This document shows, one piece after another, positions 49,090-61,551 of a stretch of 64,000 nt of DNA. This DNA is from an uncultured Gammaproteobacteria bacterium (GTDB lineage: Bacteria > Pseudomonadota > Gammaproteobacteria > Steroidobacterales > Foliamicaceae). Position 1 is the stretch's first letter. Every line of letters starts with the position of its first letter. Location: positions 1,856,212 through 1,920,211 of the forward strand of contig OX639965.1 in NCBI GenBank assembly GCA_951828235.1. Reading direction: 5' to 3'. Position numbers and translations under genes: made by a program. Below the pieces are notes generated by a model that was given only the letters and a program-made list of their open reading frames with translations, did not search any database and had not been told where the DNA came from.

Positions 49090-52000
49090 GTGGGAAAGAC
49101 CGCGCAATTCGTTCACCTTCGCCTGCACTCGGAATTCTCCCTGGTGGACTCGGTGCTGCGAATAAGCGACGGCAAGGGAGGCTTTTGTCGCGCGGTCCGG
49201 GACCGGGGAATGCCCGCTGTCGCCCTGACCGACCTCAACAACATGTTCGGAGCAGTGCGCTTTTACCGGGCGGCGCTCAACGTTGGAATCAAGCCCGTTC
49301 TGGGCGCCGATCTCCATATCGGCCGGACGGGGGATGGCGGCCGTCCCGGTCGGGTCACGCTGTTGTGCCGCAACGCGACGGGTTACAGGAATCTGCTGAC
49401 GCTTGTCACGCGCATGTACCTCGAACTTGAGCCGCGCGGCGTGCCCCTGCTGATGAGGGAGTGGCTGAGCGCGGAAGGCCTTGAGGGTCTGATCGGGCTG
49501 ATCGCGCTCGACAGCCCCGTAGGGGACGGCCCCGAAGCGCGGCGAGAGCGAGAGCAGGTGCTTGCCCTGCGCAGATTGATGGGCGAAGGCCTTTTCCTGG
49601 AGGTAAGCAGGCTGGGGCGCGCCGGCGAGGCCGAATTGACGCAGCGAACGGTCGAACTGGCCGACGCCGAGGGCGTCCCGCTGGTGGCGGTCAACGACGT
49701 GCGGTTTCTGGACAGCGCGGAGTTTACGGCGCACGAAGCGCGGGTGTGCATTCACCGGGGAGAAACGCTGAACGATCCGCGCCGCGAAAGGCGCTACACG
49801 CAGCAGCAATACTTGAGAAGCCCGGAGGAGATGGTCGAGCTGTTCGCCGATCTGCCGGAGGCCTTGAGCAACACCGTAGCCATTGCCCGCGCCTGCACGG
49901 TGGCACTGGATCTCGGCGAGTCTCGGCTGCCCAAGGCGCGCGCGCCGGCGGGCATGAGTGAAGGAGACTTCCTCGAACAGCAGGCGCTGGCCGGCCTGAA
50001 ACGCCAGCTCGGCCCCGGCCCGAACGGCGCGGAAGCAAAATTGCCCGCCCGGTATACGGACCGCATGCGCGCCGAACTGGAAGTCGTGCGGCGGATGGAC
50101 TATCCCGGCTACTTCCTCATCGTGGCCGATATCGTCCGCTGGGCCCGCGAAAACCAGGTGCCGGTGGGCCCCGGCAGGGGATCGGCCGCCGGTTCCCTGA
50201 TCAGTTACGCGCTGGGCATTACGACCATCGATCCATTGCGCTACGGATTGATCTTCGAGCGCTTCCTGAACCCGGAGCGCATCTCCATGCCGGACATCGA
50301 TATCGATTTCTGCGCCGAGCAGCGCGAGCGGGTCCTGGAGCATGTGGCCGACGAGTACGGACGGGACCGGGTGGCGCAAATCATCACCTTCAACCGCCTG
50401 GCGGCGCGCGCCGCCATCAAGGACGCGACCCGGGTCCTGGGTCATCCGCTTGGCCTCGGCGAGCATGTCGCCGGCCTGATCCCGGCGTTGCCGGTGGGGG
50501 TCACCATCGAGCAGGCGATGAACGACGACCGGGAACTGAGTCATCTTTACAACACCGATACGGAAGCGCGCGAGGTCATCGACCTGGCGCTGCAGCTGGA
50601 AGGCCTGCCGCGCAACTCCAGCACCCACGCGGGTGGCGTCGTGATTGCCCCCGAGGAGCTGACGCAATTCACGCCGCTCTACCGCCAGGAAAGCGACTCG
50701 CCCACGGTTACGCAGTTTGACAAGGACGACATTGATTCGGTCGGACTGGTGAAGTTCGATTTTCTGGCCCTGAACGATCTCACGACGATTACCCGGACCA
50801 TGGCCGAGGTCAATCGCTCCCGATGCGCCGCGGGCGAGCCGCCCATCGACATCGGCTCCGTGCCGCTGGACGATCCGGGCGTTTACGAGCTATTGCGTAA
50901 CCTGCGAACCCGTGCTGTTTTCCAGCTCGAGTCGCGGGGCATGCGCGACCTGATCCGCGACCTGAGGCCGGACCGCTTCAGCGACATGATCGCCCTGGTG
51001 GCTCTGTTCCGCCCCGGTCCGCTGCAGACCGGCATGGCCGATACATACATCAAGCGCAAGCACGGCCAGGAGGCTGTGGATTACCTTCACGAGGACCTGC
51101 GCGAGTTGCTGAGCGAGACCCACGGCGTGATCCTTTACCAGGAACAGGTCATGGAGATTGCCCGCCTGATCGCCGGCTACAGCTTTGCCCAGGCCGACGT
51201 GCTGCGACGCGCCATGGGCAAGAAGCTGAAAGACGAGATGGCTGACCAGCGCTCGGTTTTCGTCGAGGGCGCGCTGAACCACGGCCTGAGCAGGGGCAAG
51301 GCCGAGCACATCTTCAACCTGATGGAAACCTTTGCCGGCTATGGTTTCAACAAGTCGCACTCCACCGCCTATGCGATCGTCGCCTACCAGACAGCCTGGC
51401 TGAAGGCCCGCTATCCGGCCCAGTACATGGCGTCCACCATGACCACCGACATGAGTGCGCATGATCGCCTCTACTGGATGACGCAGGAGTGCCTTGCTCT
51501 CGGACTTGCGGTCCTGCCCCCGGACGTGAATCACTCGCAGGTGGGGTTCAGCGCCGTGGACGACAAGGCCGTTCGATGCGGACTGGGCGCCATCCGTGGA
51601 CTGGGGCAGGCAGCCGCCCAGGCGATTCAGGCCGAGCGCGAGGCAAACGGACCCTTTACCGGCATCGCGGACCTGTTTTCCCGGATCAGCGGCGCAGGGC
51701 TGCATCAGCGACAGGCCGAGACGCTTGTTCGGTCCGGCGCCCTGGACGGCCTGTGCGAAAACCGGGCCGCGGTGATCCGGGTGTTGCCCGCGGCCCTGGC
51801 AGCCGCGGCGCAGGCTGCCCGCGACGCCGAGAGCGGGCAGGAAGGCCTGTTCGACGAGGGCGGCGATGAGCCGATGCATATCGAGGTGCCCGACACGCCC
51901 GCATGGGGCCCTCGCGAGCGGCTGGACGGCGAGCGGCGCAGCCTGGGCTTCTGCCTGAGCGGACACCCTTTCGACGAGTGCCGGGAGGAGGCTCGCGCCC

Positions 52001-52563
52001 TGGTTGGCGGCGACCTGCGCGAAATTCTGGACCGGTCGCAGCCGGGTCCCAGGGACGAGCGCGACGCGCCGAACGTCACGGTGGCAGGGAGTGTGCTGCG
52101 CAAGTGGCGCCGGGCGGGCGCAAACTACTTCGACCTCGATGACGGACAAACGCGATTGCCGGTGCGGCTGCCCCGATGGGACGCCGGAGCTCCACCCGCG
52201 CGGCTGATCACTCCGCATTCGCTGGTAATGGTGCGGGGCCGCCTGTCGCGGCTGCAGCGCGGTTCGCTCAACCTCTATGCGGACTCGGTGGAGCCGCTCG
52301 ACGAGGTCATGGAGAAGCGCGCGCGGCTGCTGTTGCTGGACTGCCGCGCCGCCGAGGAGCCGGTCGAAACATTCACCCGGCTCAAGGAATTGCTGCGCCC
52401 GCACCTGCGCGGCGGAACACAGGTTGTGGTGCGCTATTCCGCGCCGGGCGCGGCCGGAAGCCTGCGGCTGGGTGAGGACTGGAATGTTCGCACGACCGGC
52501 GATCTTCGGCAGGCCCTGGGCGAATCGCCGGTAATCGGCGGGTTCAGCATTCGCTACGCCTGA
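49090..52563 (+). CDS. dnaE: DNA polymerase III alpha subunit
   Basis: Replicative polymerase. The 1157-residue protein begins with the PHP domain (FVHLRLHSEFSLVDSVLRIS; GMPAVALTDLNNMFGAVRFY) and has the palm catalytic motif with MPDIDIDFCAEQRERVLEHV, preceded by PVGPGRGSAAGSLISYALGI. It also has HGVILYQEQVMEIARLIAGY and GYGFNKSHSTAYAIVAYQTA, helix-hairpin-helix and OB-fold regions (VTVAGSVLRKWRRAGANYF). E. coli DnaE is 1160 residues. GTG start at 49090. Its TGA stop lies inside an 11-bp direct repeat. Confidence 0.98.
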   Translation: MGKTAQFVHLRLHSEFSLVDSVLRISDGKGGFCRAVRDRGMPAVALTDLNNMFGAVRFYRAALNVGIKPVLGADLHIGRTGDGGRPGRVTLLCRNATGYRNLLTLVTRMYLELEPRGVPLLMREWLSAEGLEGLIGLIALDSPVGDGPEARREREQVLALRRLMGEGLFLEVSRLGRAGEAELTQRTVELADAEGVPLVAVNDVRFLDSAEFTAHEARVCIHRGETLNDPRRERRYTQQQYLRSPEEMVELFADLPEALSNTVAIARACTVALDLGESRLPKARAPAGMSEGDFLEQQALAGLKRQLGPGPNGAEAKLPARYTDRMRAELEVVRRMDYPGYFLIVADIVRWARENQVPVGPGRGSAAGSLISYALGITTIDPLRYGLIFERFLNPERISMPDIDIDFCAEQRERVLEHVADEYGRDRVAQIITFNRLAARAAIKDATRVLGHPLGLGEHVAGLIPALPVGVTIEQAMNDDRELSHLYNTDTEAREVIDLALQLEGLPRNSSTHAGGVVIAPEELTQFTPLYRQESDSPTVTQFDKDDIDSVGLVKFDFLALNDLTTITRTMAEVNRSRCAAGEPPIDIGSVPLDDPGVYELLRNLRTRAVFQLESRGMRDLIRDLRPDRFSDMIALVALFRPGPLQTGMADTYIKRKHGQEAVDYLHEDLRELLSETHGVILYQEQVMEIARLIAGYSFAQADVLRRAMGKKLKDEMADQRSVFVEGALNHGLSRGKAEHIFNLMETFAGYGFNKSHSTAYAIVAYQTAWLKARYPAQYMASTMTTDMSAHDRLYWMTQECLALGLAVLPPDVNHSQVGFSAVDDKAVRCGLGAIRGLGQAAAQAIQAEREANGPFTGIADLFSRISGAGLHQRQAETLVRSGALDGLCENRAAVIRVLPAALAAAAQAARDAESGQEGLFDEGGDEPMHIEVPDTPAWGPRERLDGERRSLGFCLSGHPFDECREEARALVGGDLREILDRSQPGPRDERDAPNVTVAGSVLRKWRRAGANYFDLDDGQTRLPVRLPRWDAGAPPARLITPHSLVMVRGRLSRLQRGSLNLYADSVEPLDEVMEKRARLLLLDCRAAEEPVETFTRLKELLRPHLRGGTQVVVRYSAPGAAGSLRLGEDWNVRTTGDLRQALGESPVIGGFSIRYA

Positions 52564-52594
52564 CACGGCCAGTAGCTGCCTGACACGGCACTAG
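52559..52594. repeat. Direct repeat CCTGACACGGC and a palindromic-element-like end
   Basis: CCTGACACGGC occurs at 52559-52569 and 52579-52589 (20-bp period). The stretch TGACACGGCACTAG (52581-52594) matches the right end of the element after accA (TGACACGACACTAG, 53843-53856) at 13 of 14 bases. It sits between dnaE and accA and includes the dnaE stop. Confidence 0.7.
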
Positions 52595-52598
52595 GGCT

Positions 52599-52604
52599 TA
52601 CAAT
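52599..52604 (+). promoter_or_regulatory. Possible -10 of an accA promoter
   Basis: TACAAT at 52599-52604, about 32 bp before the accA ATG. The -35 at 17 bp spacing (CTGCCT) is poor; a better CTGACA lies too close (13 bp). Confidence 0.3.
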
Positions 52605-52635
52605 CGCAGGCCCGGCCAGGTCGGACGCAGTGCGT

Positions 52636-53592
52636 ATGGAATCATTTCTTGACTTCGAGCAGCCCATCGCGGAGCTGGAAAGCAAGATCGAGCAACTGAG
52701 GTTTCTCGACAACGATTCCGGCGTGGACGTGGCCGGCGAGATTCAGCGGCTTCAGCGCAGCAGCCAGTCGCTGACCCGCAACATCTACCGCAAGCTCACG
52801 CCCTGGCAGACGGCGCAGGTGGCGCGCCACCCGAAGCGGCCCTACTCGCTGGACTACATCGCCGGGATGACCGGGGAATTCCAGGAACTGCACGGCGATC
52901 GCATGTACGCGGACGATTACGCGCTGGTGGGCGGACTGGCCCGGATCGAGGGCACGCCGGTGATGCTGATCGGCCATCAGAAAGGGCGCGATACGACCTC
53001 CAGGGTGCGCCGCAACTACGGCATGACGCGGCCGGAAGGTTATCGCAAGGCGCAGCGCCTCATGCAGCTTGCCGAGAAATTCGGCCTTCCCGTGGTCACG
53101 CTGATCGACACGCCCGGCGCCTATCCGGGAATCGGGGCGGAGGAACGCGGCCAGAGCGAGGCCATCGCCTCCAGCCTGAGCTGCATGGTGGGTCTGAAGA
53201 CGCCCATTATCAGCGCGATCATCGGCGAGGGAGGCTCCGGGGGGGCGCTCGCCATCGGCGTGGCGGACGTTGTGATCATGATGCAGTACAGCATCTACTC
53301 GGTGATATCGCCGGAAGGCTGCGCCAGCATTCTCTGGAAGAGCGCCGACCACGCCACCGAGGCCGCCCAGGCGATGGGCATCACGGCCAGGCGGCTGCTG
53401 AAGCTCAAGCTCGTGGACGAAGTCCTCGACGAGCCGCTGGGCGGCGCCCACCGGGATGCGTCCGCCGCGATCGCGAGCCTGAAGAAGTCGATCAGCAAGC
53501 ATCTGCTCGGCCTGACCCGCCTGGAAACCGCCGAACTGCTCGAGCGCCGTCATCGGCGTCTGCTGAAGTACGGCGTCTATCGCGAAGCCTAG
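52636..53592 (+). CDS. accA: Acetyl-CoA carboxylase carboxyltransferase subunit alpha
   Basis: With AccD it transfers carboxyl from biotin to acetyl-CoA, the first committed step of fatty acid synthesis. The 318-residue protein starts [20 protein letters not shown] and contains [40 protein letters not shown] and [20 protein letters not shown], the oxyanion/CoA region. ATG 52636 is preferred over the GTG 6 bp earlier by fit to the family. Its TAG stop (53590-53592) lies in the arm of palindromic element 2. Confidence 0.97.
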   Translation: MESFLDFEQPIAELESKIEQLRFLDNDSGVDVAGEIQRLQRSSQSLTRNIYRKLTPWQTAQVARHPKRPYSLDYIAGMTGEFQELHGDRMYADDYALVGGLARIEGTPVMLIGHQKGRDTTSRVRRNYGMTRPEGYRKAQRLMQLAEKFGLPVVTLIDTPGAYPGIGAEERGQSEAIASSLSCMVGLKTPIISAIIGEGGSGGALAIGVADVVIMMQYSIYSVISPEGCASILWKSADHATEAAQAMGITARRLLKLKLVDEVLDEPLGGAHRDASAAIASLKKSISKHLLGLTRLETAELLERRHRRLLKYGVYREA

Positions 53593-53856
53593 TGTCGTGT
53601 CACGCCCGTATTGTCGCATCAGCGCTTCTCCCCTGGTTCGTGGCAAGGCGCGTCCCGCCGGGAATGGCGCCTCCCATTGCCCAGGGGCGCAACGCGGCCA
53701 CGGGCCAGGGGAGACGCGCCCTTCGGGAGCGGGCGTAGCGCGCCCCTGCGGCGTTGCAGCCGTTCGCAATACGGCGAGTATTCCGTGCCGGCCGCGCCTT
53801 GCAGGGACACGCTACGCCCGCTCTGATGCGACAATACGGGCGTGACACGACACTAG
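53589..53856. repeat. Nested palindromic element 2 (three-way-junction fold) after accA
   Basis: Perfect 34-bp outer arms 53589-53622 and 53823-53856. Left inner hairpin 53627-53644/53697-53714 (18 bp, 2 mismatches); right inner hairpin 53727-53740/53810-53823 (14 bp perfect), which shares its last base with the outer arm just as in element 1. Core motifs are retained: CAAGGCGC (53644-53651) and GCAACGCG (53689-53696) on the left, GGCGTTGC (53750-53757) and GCGCCTTG (53794-53801) on the right. Arms have no sequence similarity to element 1, but size and plan are the same. Non-coding. Confidence 0.9.
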
Positions 53857-53897
53857 TGTCCGCGCGGCGAGCCCTGAATTACGTATTGGGAGGAAAT

Positions 53898-54797
53898 ATG
53901 AACACCAAATTGAATCGCCGGTCAGTACTGGCGGGAGCGCTTGGCGCGCCCTTTCTTGCCGGTATGGCGCCCGGGGCGCAGGCAGACGAGTATTCGGGAC
54001 TTACCGACCTGGACCTGAGCGACGATGAGATGCTGCACTACTTCATCAAACTGCGCTCCAGCCTGGACGATCGCGTCACCATGGGTTGGGTGGACGCTGT
54101 CAACTATGCCTTCGTCGACGGCGTGACCTATCCGCTCTACCGGCTCCTGTCGACCACCATCCGCCAGATGCGGAAGGTCGACGACAGCCTTTACAAGAGC
54201 GTTTCCCTGGAAGTCGCGATGTACATGGACATCGAGACGGGAGAGCTGCTGGACAAGCTGACCATGCCGATTACCGGCAACGTGGTGGACGTGCCCCTCT
54301 ACCGCGCGGGCCCGTCCCACATGGACATGACCATTCGCGCGGATGAGACCACCGAGTTCACAATGGAAGACGAGACCGTGGAGGGCGAATCCTTTTTCGT
54401 TTCGGGACAGGCCGAAAGCAAGCGCTTCATCAGTCTTCCGCAAAGGCGCGGCGACGACTTCTACATCCGCCAGGACATTAGTGCCCGTGTCTTTCCTCCG
54501 GGCCAGCAGGCGCCCAGCTTCTTCTACCGCGAGTGGACGATCAACCAGGGCAGCTGGAAGGCGCTTGCGGACCCATCGGTGATTTCAGCGAATGTCGACG
54601 TCGCCTACATTGCCAACACGGCCTTCCGGCCCTGGATGCAGATGGGCGATACCCCCGGGCATACGGTGCAGAACGGTCGCGGCGGCAAGGCGGAATCTCC
54701 CGACGGGTTGCCGGTCGAATTGCTCCGCCTGGTCAAGCTCCACCACCCCGACCTGATCGAGGACCCGCGCGGAGTGCTTGCTGGCGAAGCCGCATAG
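53898..54797 (+). CDS. Tat-exported DUF1838-family protein
   Basis: A 299-residue protein with a twin-arginine-type signal (NRRSVLAGALGAPFLAG, cleavage near residue 31), so probably exported folded. The body matches my memory of the DUF1838 family: LTDLDLSDDEMLHYFIKLRS, MYMDIETGELLD, FFYREWTINQGSW, and PWMQMGDTPGHTV. Function unknown. The ATG at 53898 has GGGAGG upstream. It stands between accA and tilS, which are neighbours in Pseudomonas-type gene order, right after palindromic element 2, and so may be a later arrival. Confidence 0.75.
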   Translation: MNTKLNRRSVLAGALGAPFLAGMAPGAQADEYSGLTDLDLSDDEMLHYFIKLRSSLDDRVTMGWVDAVNYAFVDGVTYPLYRLLSTTIRQMRKVDDSLYKSVSLEVAMYMDIETGELLDKLTMPITGNVVDVPLYRAGPSHMDMTIRADETTEFTMEDETVEGESFFVSGQAESKRFISLPQRRGDDFYIRQDISARVFPPGQQAPSFFYREWTINQGSWKALADPSVISANVDVAYIANTAFRPWMQMGDTPGHTVQNGRGGKAESPDGLPVELLRLVKLHHPDLIEDPRGVLAGEAA

Positions 54798-54880
54798 GAC
54801 TCCGTTGCCGCAGGCGCCATGCGGCGGATTGCGCTCGTCTGCGCGGCGCTTGGGATTGAAGGCCGGCCGCCGCGGCGCCC

Positions 54881-57591
<2,711 letters not shown>

Positions 57592-57598
57592 GCGCCCT

Positions 57599-58456
57599 GT
57601 GACGGCGCAATCGGGCCCCGGCAGATCGCAGGTGGCGGGCTTTGCCGCCGGACTCGATCAGCCGCTGTTCCTGATCGCCGGCACCTGCGTGGTCGAGTCG
57701 CAGGAATCGGCCCTGGAAACCGCTGGACAGCTCGCGGAAATCAGCCGCGAACTTGGCTTTCCCCTGGTATACAAGTCCTCCTTCGACAAGGCCAACCGGT
57801 CCTCGCTGGCCAGCTTCCGCGGTCACGGCCTGGAACGCGGTTTGCGGATTCTCGAAGAGGTCAAGCGCCAGGTCGGCGTGCCGGTGCTTACCGACGTGCA
57901 CGAAAACACGCCGATGGACGAAGTGGCCGCCGTGGCCGACGTGCTGCAGACACCGGCCCTGCTATGCCGGCAAACCGATTTCATCTTGCGGGCCGCCGCC
58001 GCGGGCCGGCCCCTGAACATCAAGAAGGGCCAGTTTCTTTCCCCCGCGGAGATGTCCAACGTGGTGGACAAGGCCCGCGCTACCGGCAACACGGACATCC
58101 TGGTCTGCGAGCGGGGCTTTTCCTTCGGCTACAACAACCTGGTGGTGGACATGCGATCGCTGGCGATACTGAGGGACACCGGTTGTCCTGTCGTGTTCGA
58201 CTGCACTCACTCGGTGCAGCTTCCGGGAGGCAGGGGCACATCCTCCGGCGGGCAGCGGGAGTTCGTGCCGGTTCTTGCGCGAGCGGCGGTCGGCGCCGGA
58301 GTGGCGGGACTGTTTATGGAAACGCATCCGCGCCCGGATGAAGCGCTGAGCGATGGTCCCAACGCCTGGCCGCTGAATCGTGTGCGCGAGTTGATGGAGT
58401 CGCTGCTGGAGCTGGACCGCCTGGTGAAATCCAGACCGCTGGCCGAACAATCGTGA
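57599..58456 (+). CDS. kdsA: 3-deoxy-8-phosphooctulonate (KDO-8-P) synthase
   Basis: Condenses arabinose-5-phosphate and PEP to KDO-8-P for the LPS inner core. The 285-residue protein contains [20 protein letters not shown], the [11 protein letters not shown] substrate loop, [26 protein letters not shown] and [13 protein letters not shown], as expected. GTG 57599 is picked since it lies 7 bp after the pyrG stop; the exact start within the first 20 codons is uncertain. The end overlaps eno (GTGA). Confidence 0.95.
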   Translation: MTAQSGPGRSQVAGFAAGLDQPLFLIAGTCVVESQESALETAGQLAEISRELGFPLVYKSSFDKANRSSLASFRGHGLERGLRILEEVKRQVGVPVLTDVHENTPMDEVAAVADVLQTPALLCRQTDFILRAAAAGRPLNIKKGQFLSPAEMSNVVDKARATGNTDILVCERGFSFGYNNLVVDMRSLAILRDTGCPVVFDCTHSVQLPGGRGTSSGGQREFVPVLARAAVGAGVAGLFMETHPRPDEALSDGPNAWPLNRVRELMESLLELDRLVKSRPLAEQS

Positions 58457-59751
58457 CTGCAATAGCCCATGTACAGGCGCGCGAGATACTCGATTCGCGC
58501 GGCAACCCCACGCTGGAGGCCGAGGTCGCGCTGAGCTGCGGCGCCCGGGGCAGGGCGGGGGTCCCGTCCGGGGCCTCCACCGGAGCGCGTGAAGCGGTCG
58601 AGTTGCGCGACGGGGAATCGCACCGCTACGCGGGCCGCGGCGTGCAAATGGCCGTAAGTCACGTCAATGGCGAGATTCGGGAGGCCTTGCTCGGAATGGA
58701 TTGCGAGCGCCAGGATCAACTGGACGCACGGATGGTTGCGCTGGACGGCACCGCGAACCGGTCCCGGCTGGGCGCCAACGCCATCCTCGCCGTCTCCCTG
58801 GCCGCAGCCCGGGCAGCGGCGGTGGCGCGGAACGAACCGCTGTACCTCAGGCTTGGCAGCGGCCCGCTGGCGATGCCCACGCCGATGTTGAACATTCTCA
58901 ACGGCGGCGCACACGCCGACAATCGCCTGGACGTGCAGGAATTCATGGTCCTGCCGGTGGGCGCCGGAAATTTTGCCGAGGGGCTGCGCTGGGGAGTTGA
59001 GGTCTACCATGTCCTGAAGGGCGTGCTGCTGAAATCCGGCCGTTCGACGGCGGTGGGAGACGAAGGGGGATTCGCGCCCAATCTGCCCTCAAACGAAGCG
59101 GCTCTGGAGGCGCTGATCGAGGCGATACAGCGAGCAGGTTTCAGCGTGCCGGGAGATTTCCTGCTCGGCCTGGACGTGGCCGCCAGCGAACTGTATTCCG
59201 GTGGCGTGTATCGCCTGGAATCGGAAGGCCGTAGCTTTGACTCGGCCGATTTCGCCGGCTGGATCGGGGACCTCGCAGGGCGCTACCCGGTGGTGAGCAT
59301 CGAGGACGGCATGGCCGAGGACGATTGGGACGGCTGGGAAGCCCTCTCGCGCGTGCTGGGCGGAAGCGTTCAGCTCGTCGGCGACGACATTTATGTGACG
59401 CAGACGGCCATACTTGTCGAGGGCATCCGGCGCAACATCGGCAATGCCATCCTGATCAAGCCGAACCAGGTGGGCACGCTGACCGAAACGCGCGCCGCAA
59501 TCGATGCAGCCGTTGCGGCCGGCTACGCGGCCGTCATCTCGCACCGGTCGGGGGAAACGGCGGATACCTTCATCGCCGACCTGGCCGTGGGCTCGGCGGC
59601 CACTCAGATCAAGACCGGCGCCCCATGCCGTTCCGATCGCACCGAGAAATACAACCGCCTGCTCAGAATCTCCGAACAGCTCGGCGCCGACGCCCCGTAC
59701 GCCGGCCTCAACGCCTTCCCGGCCTCGGTAGTTGAACATCATGCGGGCTAA
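58453..59751 (+). CDS. eno: Enolase
   Basis: Glycolytic 2-phosphoglycerate dehydratase, also part of the RNA degradosome in gammaproteobacteria. The 432-residue protein has [36 protein letters not shown], the loop [17 protein letters not shown], metal ligands in [20 protein letters not shown] and the signature [19 protein letters not shown], then [21 protein letters not shown] 58453 overlaps the kdsA stop. Standard length. Confidence 0.98.
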   Translation: MTAIAHVQAREILDSRGNPTLEAEVALSCGARGRAGVPSGASTGAREAVELRDGESHRYAGRGVQMAVSHVNGEIREALLGMDCERQDQLDARMVALDGTANRSRLGANAILAVSLAAARAAAVARNEPLYLRLGSGPLAMPTPMLNILNGGAHADNRLDVQEFMVLPVGAGNFAEGLRWGVEVYHVLKGVLLKSGRSTAVGDEGGFAPNLPSNEAALEALIEAIQRAGFSVPGDFLLGLDVAASELYSGGVYRLESEGRSFDSADFAGWIGDLAGRYPVVSIEDGMAEDDWDGWEALSRVLGGSVQLVGDDIYVTQTAILVEGIRRNIGNAILIKPNQVGTLTETRAAIDAAVAAGYAAVISHRSGETADTFIADLAVGSAATQIKTGAPCRSDRTEKYNRLLRISEQLGADAPYAGLNAFPASVVEHHAG

Positions 59752-59760
59752 GGAGCGGCA

Positions 59761-60096
59761 ATGAAGCCTAAGACCGCCGGAATCCTGCTCGCCTGCCTGG
59801 CGCTGGCCGGCCTGCAATACCCGCTGTGGTTCGCCGACGACGGCCTCCTGGGAATGCTTCGCGCCCGCCAGGAACTCGCCGAACAGGAAAAGGAGAACGC
59901 AGCGCTAAGGGAGCGTAACCGCCGTCTGGTCGCCGAAGTCCAGAGCCTCAAGGAGGGCGACGAGGAGATCGAACGGCTGGCGCGCTCCGAGCTGGGCATG
60001 ATCGGCCGCGACGAGAAGATCTACCTCTTGGTCGAGGAAGCGGCGGAAAGCGAAGACCCCGGGCAGGCCCGCCCGTCCGGAGGCCCGCGCGAATAG
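59761..60096 (+). CDS. ftsB: Cell division protein FtsB
   Basis: Small bitopic septum protein that forms a complex with FtsL and FtsQ. The 111-residue protein has a short cytoplasmic start, one membrane helix (about residues 6-22), a coiled coil with heptads (LRARQELAEQEKENAALRER) and the conserved C-terminal IERLARSELGMIGRDEKIYL. Directly follows eno as in other gammaproteobacteria. ispD and ispF, normally next, are absent; surE begins 8 bp later. Confidence 0.93.
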   Translation: MKPKTAGILLACLALAGLQYPLWFADDGLLGMLRARQELAEQEKENAALRERNRRLVAEVQSLKEGDEEIERLARSELGMIGRDEKIYLLVEEAAESEDPGQARPSGGPRE

Positions 60097-60104
60097 GTGC
60101 CCCC

Positions 60105-60848
60105 GTGCGAGTCCTGCTTTCCAACGACGACGGCTATCGCGCCGAGGGCCTGCAGGCCCTGGAACGGGCGCTGCTCGGCCTGGCCGAAATCATGATCGTC
60201 GCTCCGGAGCGCAACCACAGCGGCGCCAGCAATTCGCTCACGCTGTTTGAGCCGCTCAGGGTCACGAAATTGGGCAAGAACCGTTGGTACTGTTCGGGCA
60301 CCCCCACCGACTGCGTGCATATCGCTATTACGGGATTGCTGCCGGAGGACCCCGACATGGTGTTTTCCGGCATCAACCATGGGCCGAACCTGGGGGATGA
60401 CGTCCTCTACTCCGGCACCGTAGCTGCGGCGATGGAGGCCAGGGTGCTGGACGTGCCGGCGATCGCAATATCGGTCGCGGGTTACCCTCCCAAAAATTTC
60501 GACGCTGCGCAACGCGCGGTGAGTGAATTGTTCGAGCGGCTGAGCAAGGACAAGCCGCCAGGGAACACGCTGCTGAATGTGAACGTGCCCGATCTGCCAT
60601 GGGACGACATCCGCGGTTTCAAGCTGACCCGGATGGGGCACCGGCACAAGGCCGCACGCGTCAAGGTGTCCGGCGATCCATACGGCGGCAGGCTGTACTG
60701 GATGGGACTGCCCGGCCACGGGCTGGACGCGGGGCCGGGGACCGATTTCTTTGCGGTGCAGGACGGATGGATCTCGGTGACGCCGCTTCAATGCGACCTG
60801 ACCGATCACAAGCGTCTCGAAGCGACGCGCGACTGGTTGCGGCTATGA
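60105..60848 (+). CDS. surE: 5'/3'-nucleotidase SurE
   Basis: Metal-dependent phosphatase acting on nucleoside monophosphates and exopolyphosphate. The 247-residue protein begins VLLSNDDGYRAEGLQALERA with the metal-binding N-D-D, followed by PERNHSGASNSLTLFEPLR, SGTPTDCVHIAITGLL and SGINHGPNLGDDVLYSGTVA, complete for the family. GTG start at 60105. Overlaps pcm by 4 bp, the classic surE-pcm pair. Confidence 0.97.
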   Translation: MRVLLSNDDGYRAEGLQALERALLGLAEIMIVAPERNHSGASNSLTLFEPLRVTKLGKNRWYCSGTPTDCVHIAITGLLPEDPDMVFSGINHGPNLGDDVLYSGTVAAAMEARVLDVPAIAISVAGYPPKNFDAAQRAVSELFERLSKDKPPGNTLLNVNVPDLPWDDIRGFKLTRMGHRHKAARVKVSGDPYGGRLYWMGLPGHGLDAGPGTDFFAVQDGWISVTPLQCDLTDHKRLEATRDWLRL

Positions 60849-61537
60849 ACGTATCGCGCACGGGACAACGCCGGCGCAGCGGCATTGGCCTGACCTCCGC
60901 GAGAGTCCGCGACCGCCTGGCGGACTTGCTTCGCGACCGCGGCATCCGCAGCACAGAGGTTCTGGAGCAGATACGCCGCACGCCTCGCCACCTGTTCATA
61001 GAAGAGGCCCTGGAACGCTACGCCTACAACGACAACGCGCTGCCGATCGGATCGGGCCAGACCATTTCGCAGCCATACGTTGTGGCCCTGATGACGGAGG
61101 CGCTGCTGATGGAAGAGGACGGCAGCATGCGGCGGCCCGCAAAGGTGCTTGAGGTCGGATGCGGCTCGGGCTACCAGACCGCGATTCTGTCGCCGCTGGT
61201 GCGGTCCGTGTTCAGCATCGAGCGGATCGGTTCGCTGCTTGCCGAAGCCCGTCCCCTGCTGGCGGAACTCGGGTGCAACAACGTGCGCTTCCGGCATGGC
61301 GACGGGATGCTGGGCTGGCCCGGGCAGGCGCCCTTCGACGGCGTCCTGGTCGCCGCGGCGGCGGCGGCGGTGCCGCAGGCGCTGCTCGACCAGCTCGCGC
61401 CGGGCGGGCGCATCATCATTCCCTTAGGTGATCATTCGCGCCAGGATCTCGTGCGTATCGAGCGCGGGGAGAACGGCGATATCCGCGAGACGCTGGCGCC
61501 GGTTGCCTTCGTTCCGCTGTTGCCGGGGCAGGGCTGA
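60845..61537 (+). CDS. pcm: Protein-L-isoaspartate O-methyltransferase
   Basis: Repairs isoaspartyl residues in aged proteins using SAM. The 230-residue protein has TPRHLFIEEALERYAYNDNA, the signature LPIGSGQTISQPYVVALMTE, the SAM-binding VLEVGCGSGYQTAIL, and RFRHGDGMLGWPGQAPFDGV. ATG 60845 is inside the surE stop (ATGA). Slightly longer at the N-terminus than E. coli Pcm (208). A yqaA-like gene separates it from nlpD. Confidence 0.95.
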   Translation: MNVSRTGQRRRSGIGLTSARVRDRLADLLRDRGIRSTEVLEQIRRTPRHLFIEEALERYAYNDNALPIGSGQTISQPYVVALMTEALLMEEDGSMRRPAKVLEVGCGSGYQTAILSPLVRSVFSIERIGSLLAEARPLLAELGCNNVRFRHGDGMLGWPGQAPFDGVLVAAAAAAVPQALLDQLAPGGRIIIPLGDHSRQDLVRIERGENGDIRETLAPVAFVPLLPGQG

Positions 61538-61551
61538 GACTGGCCTTTCCG

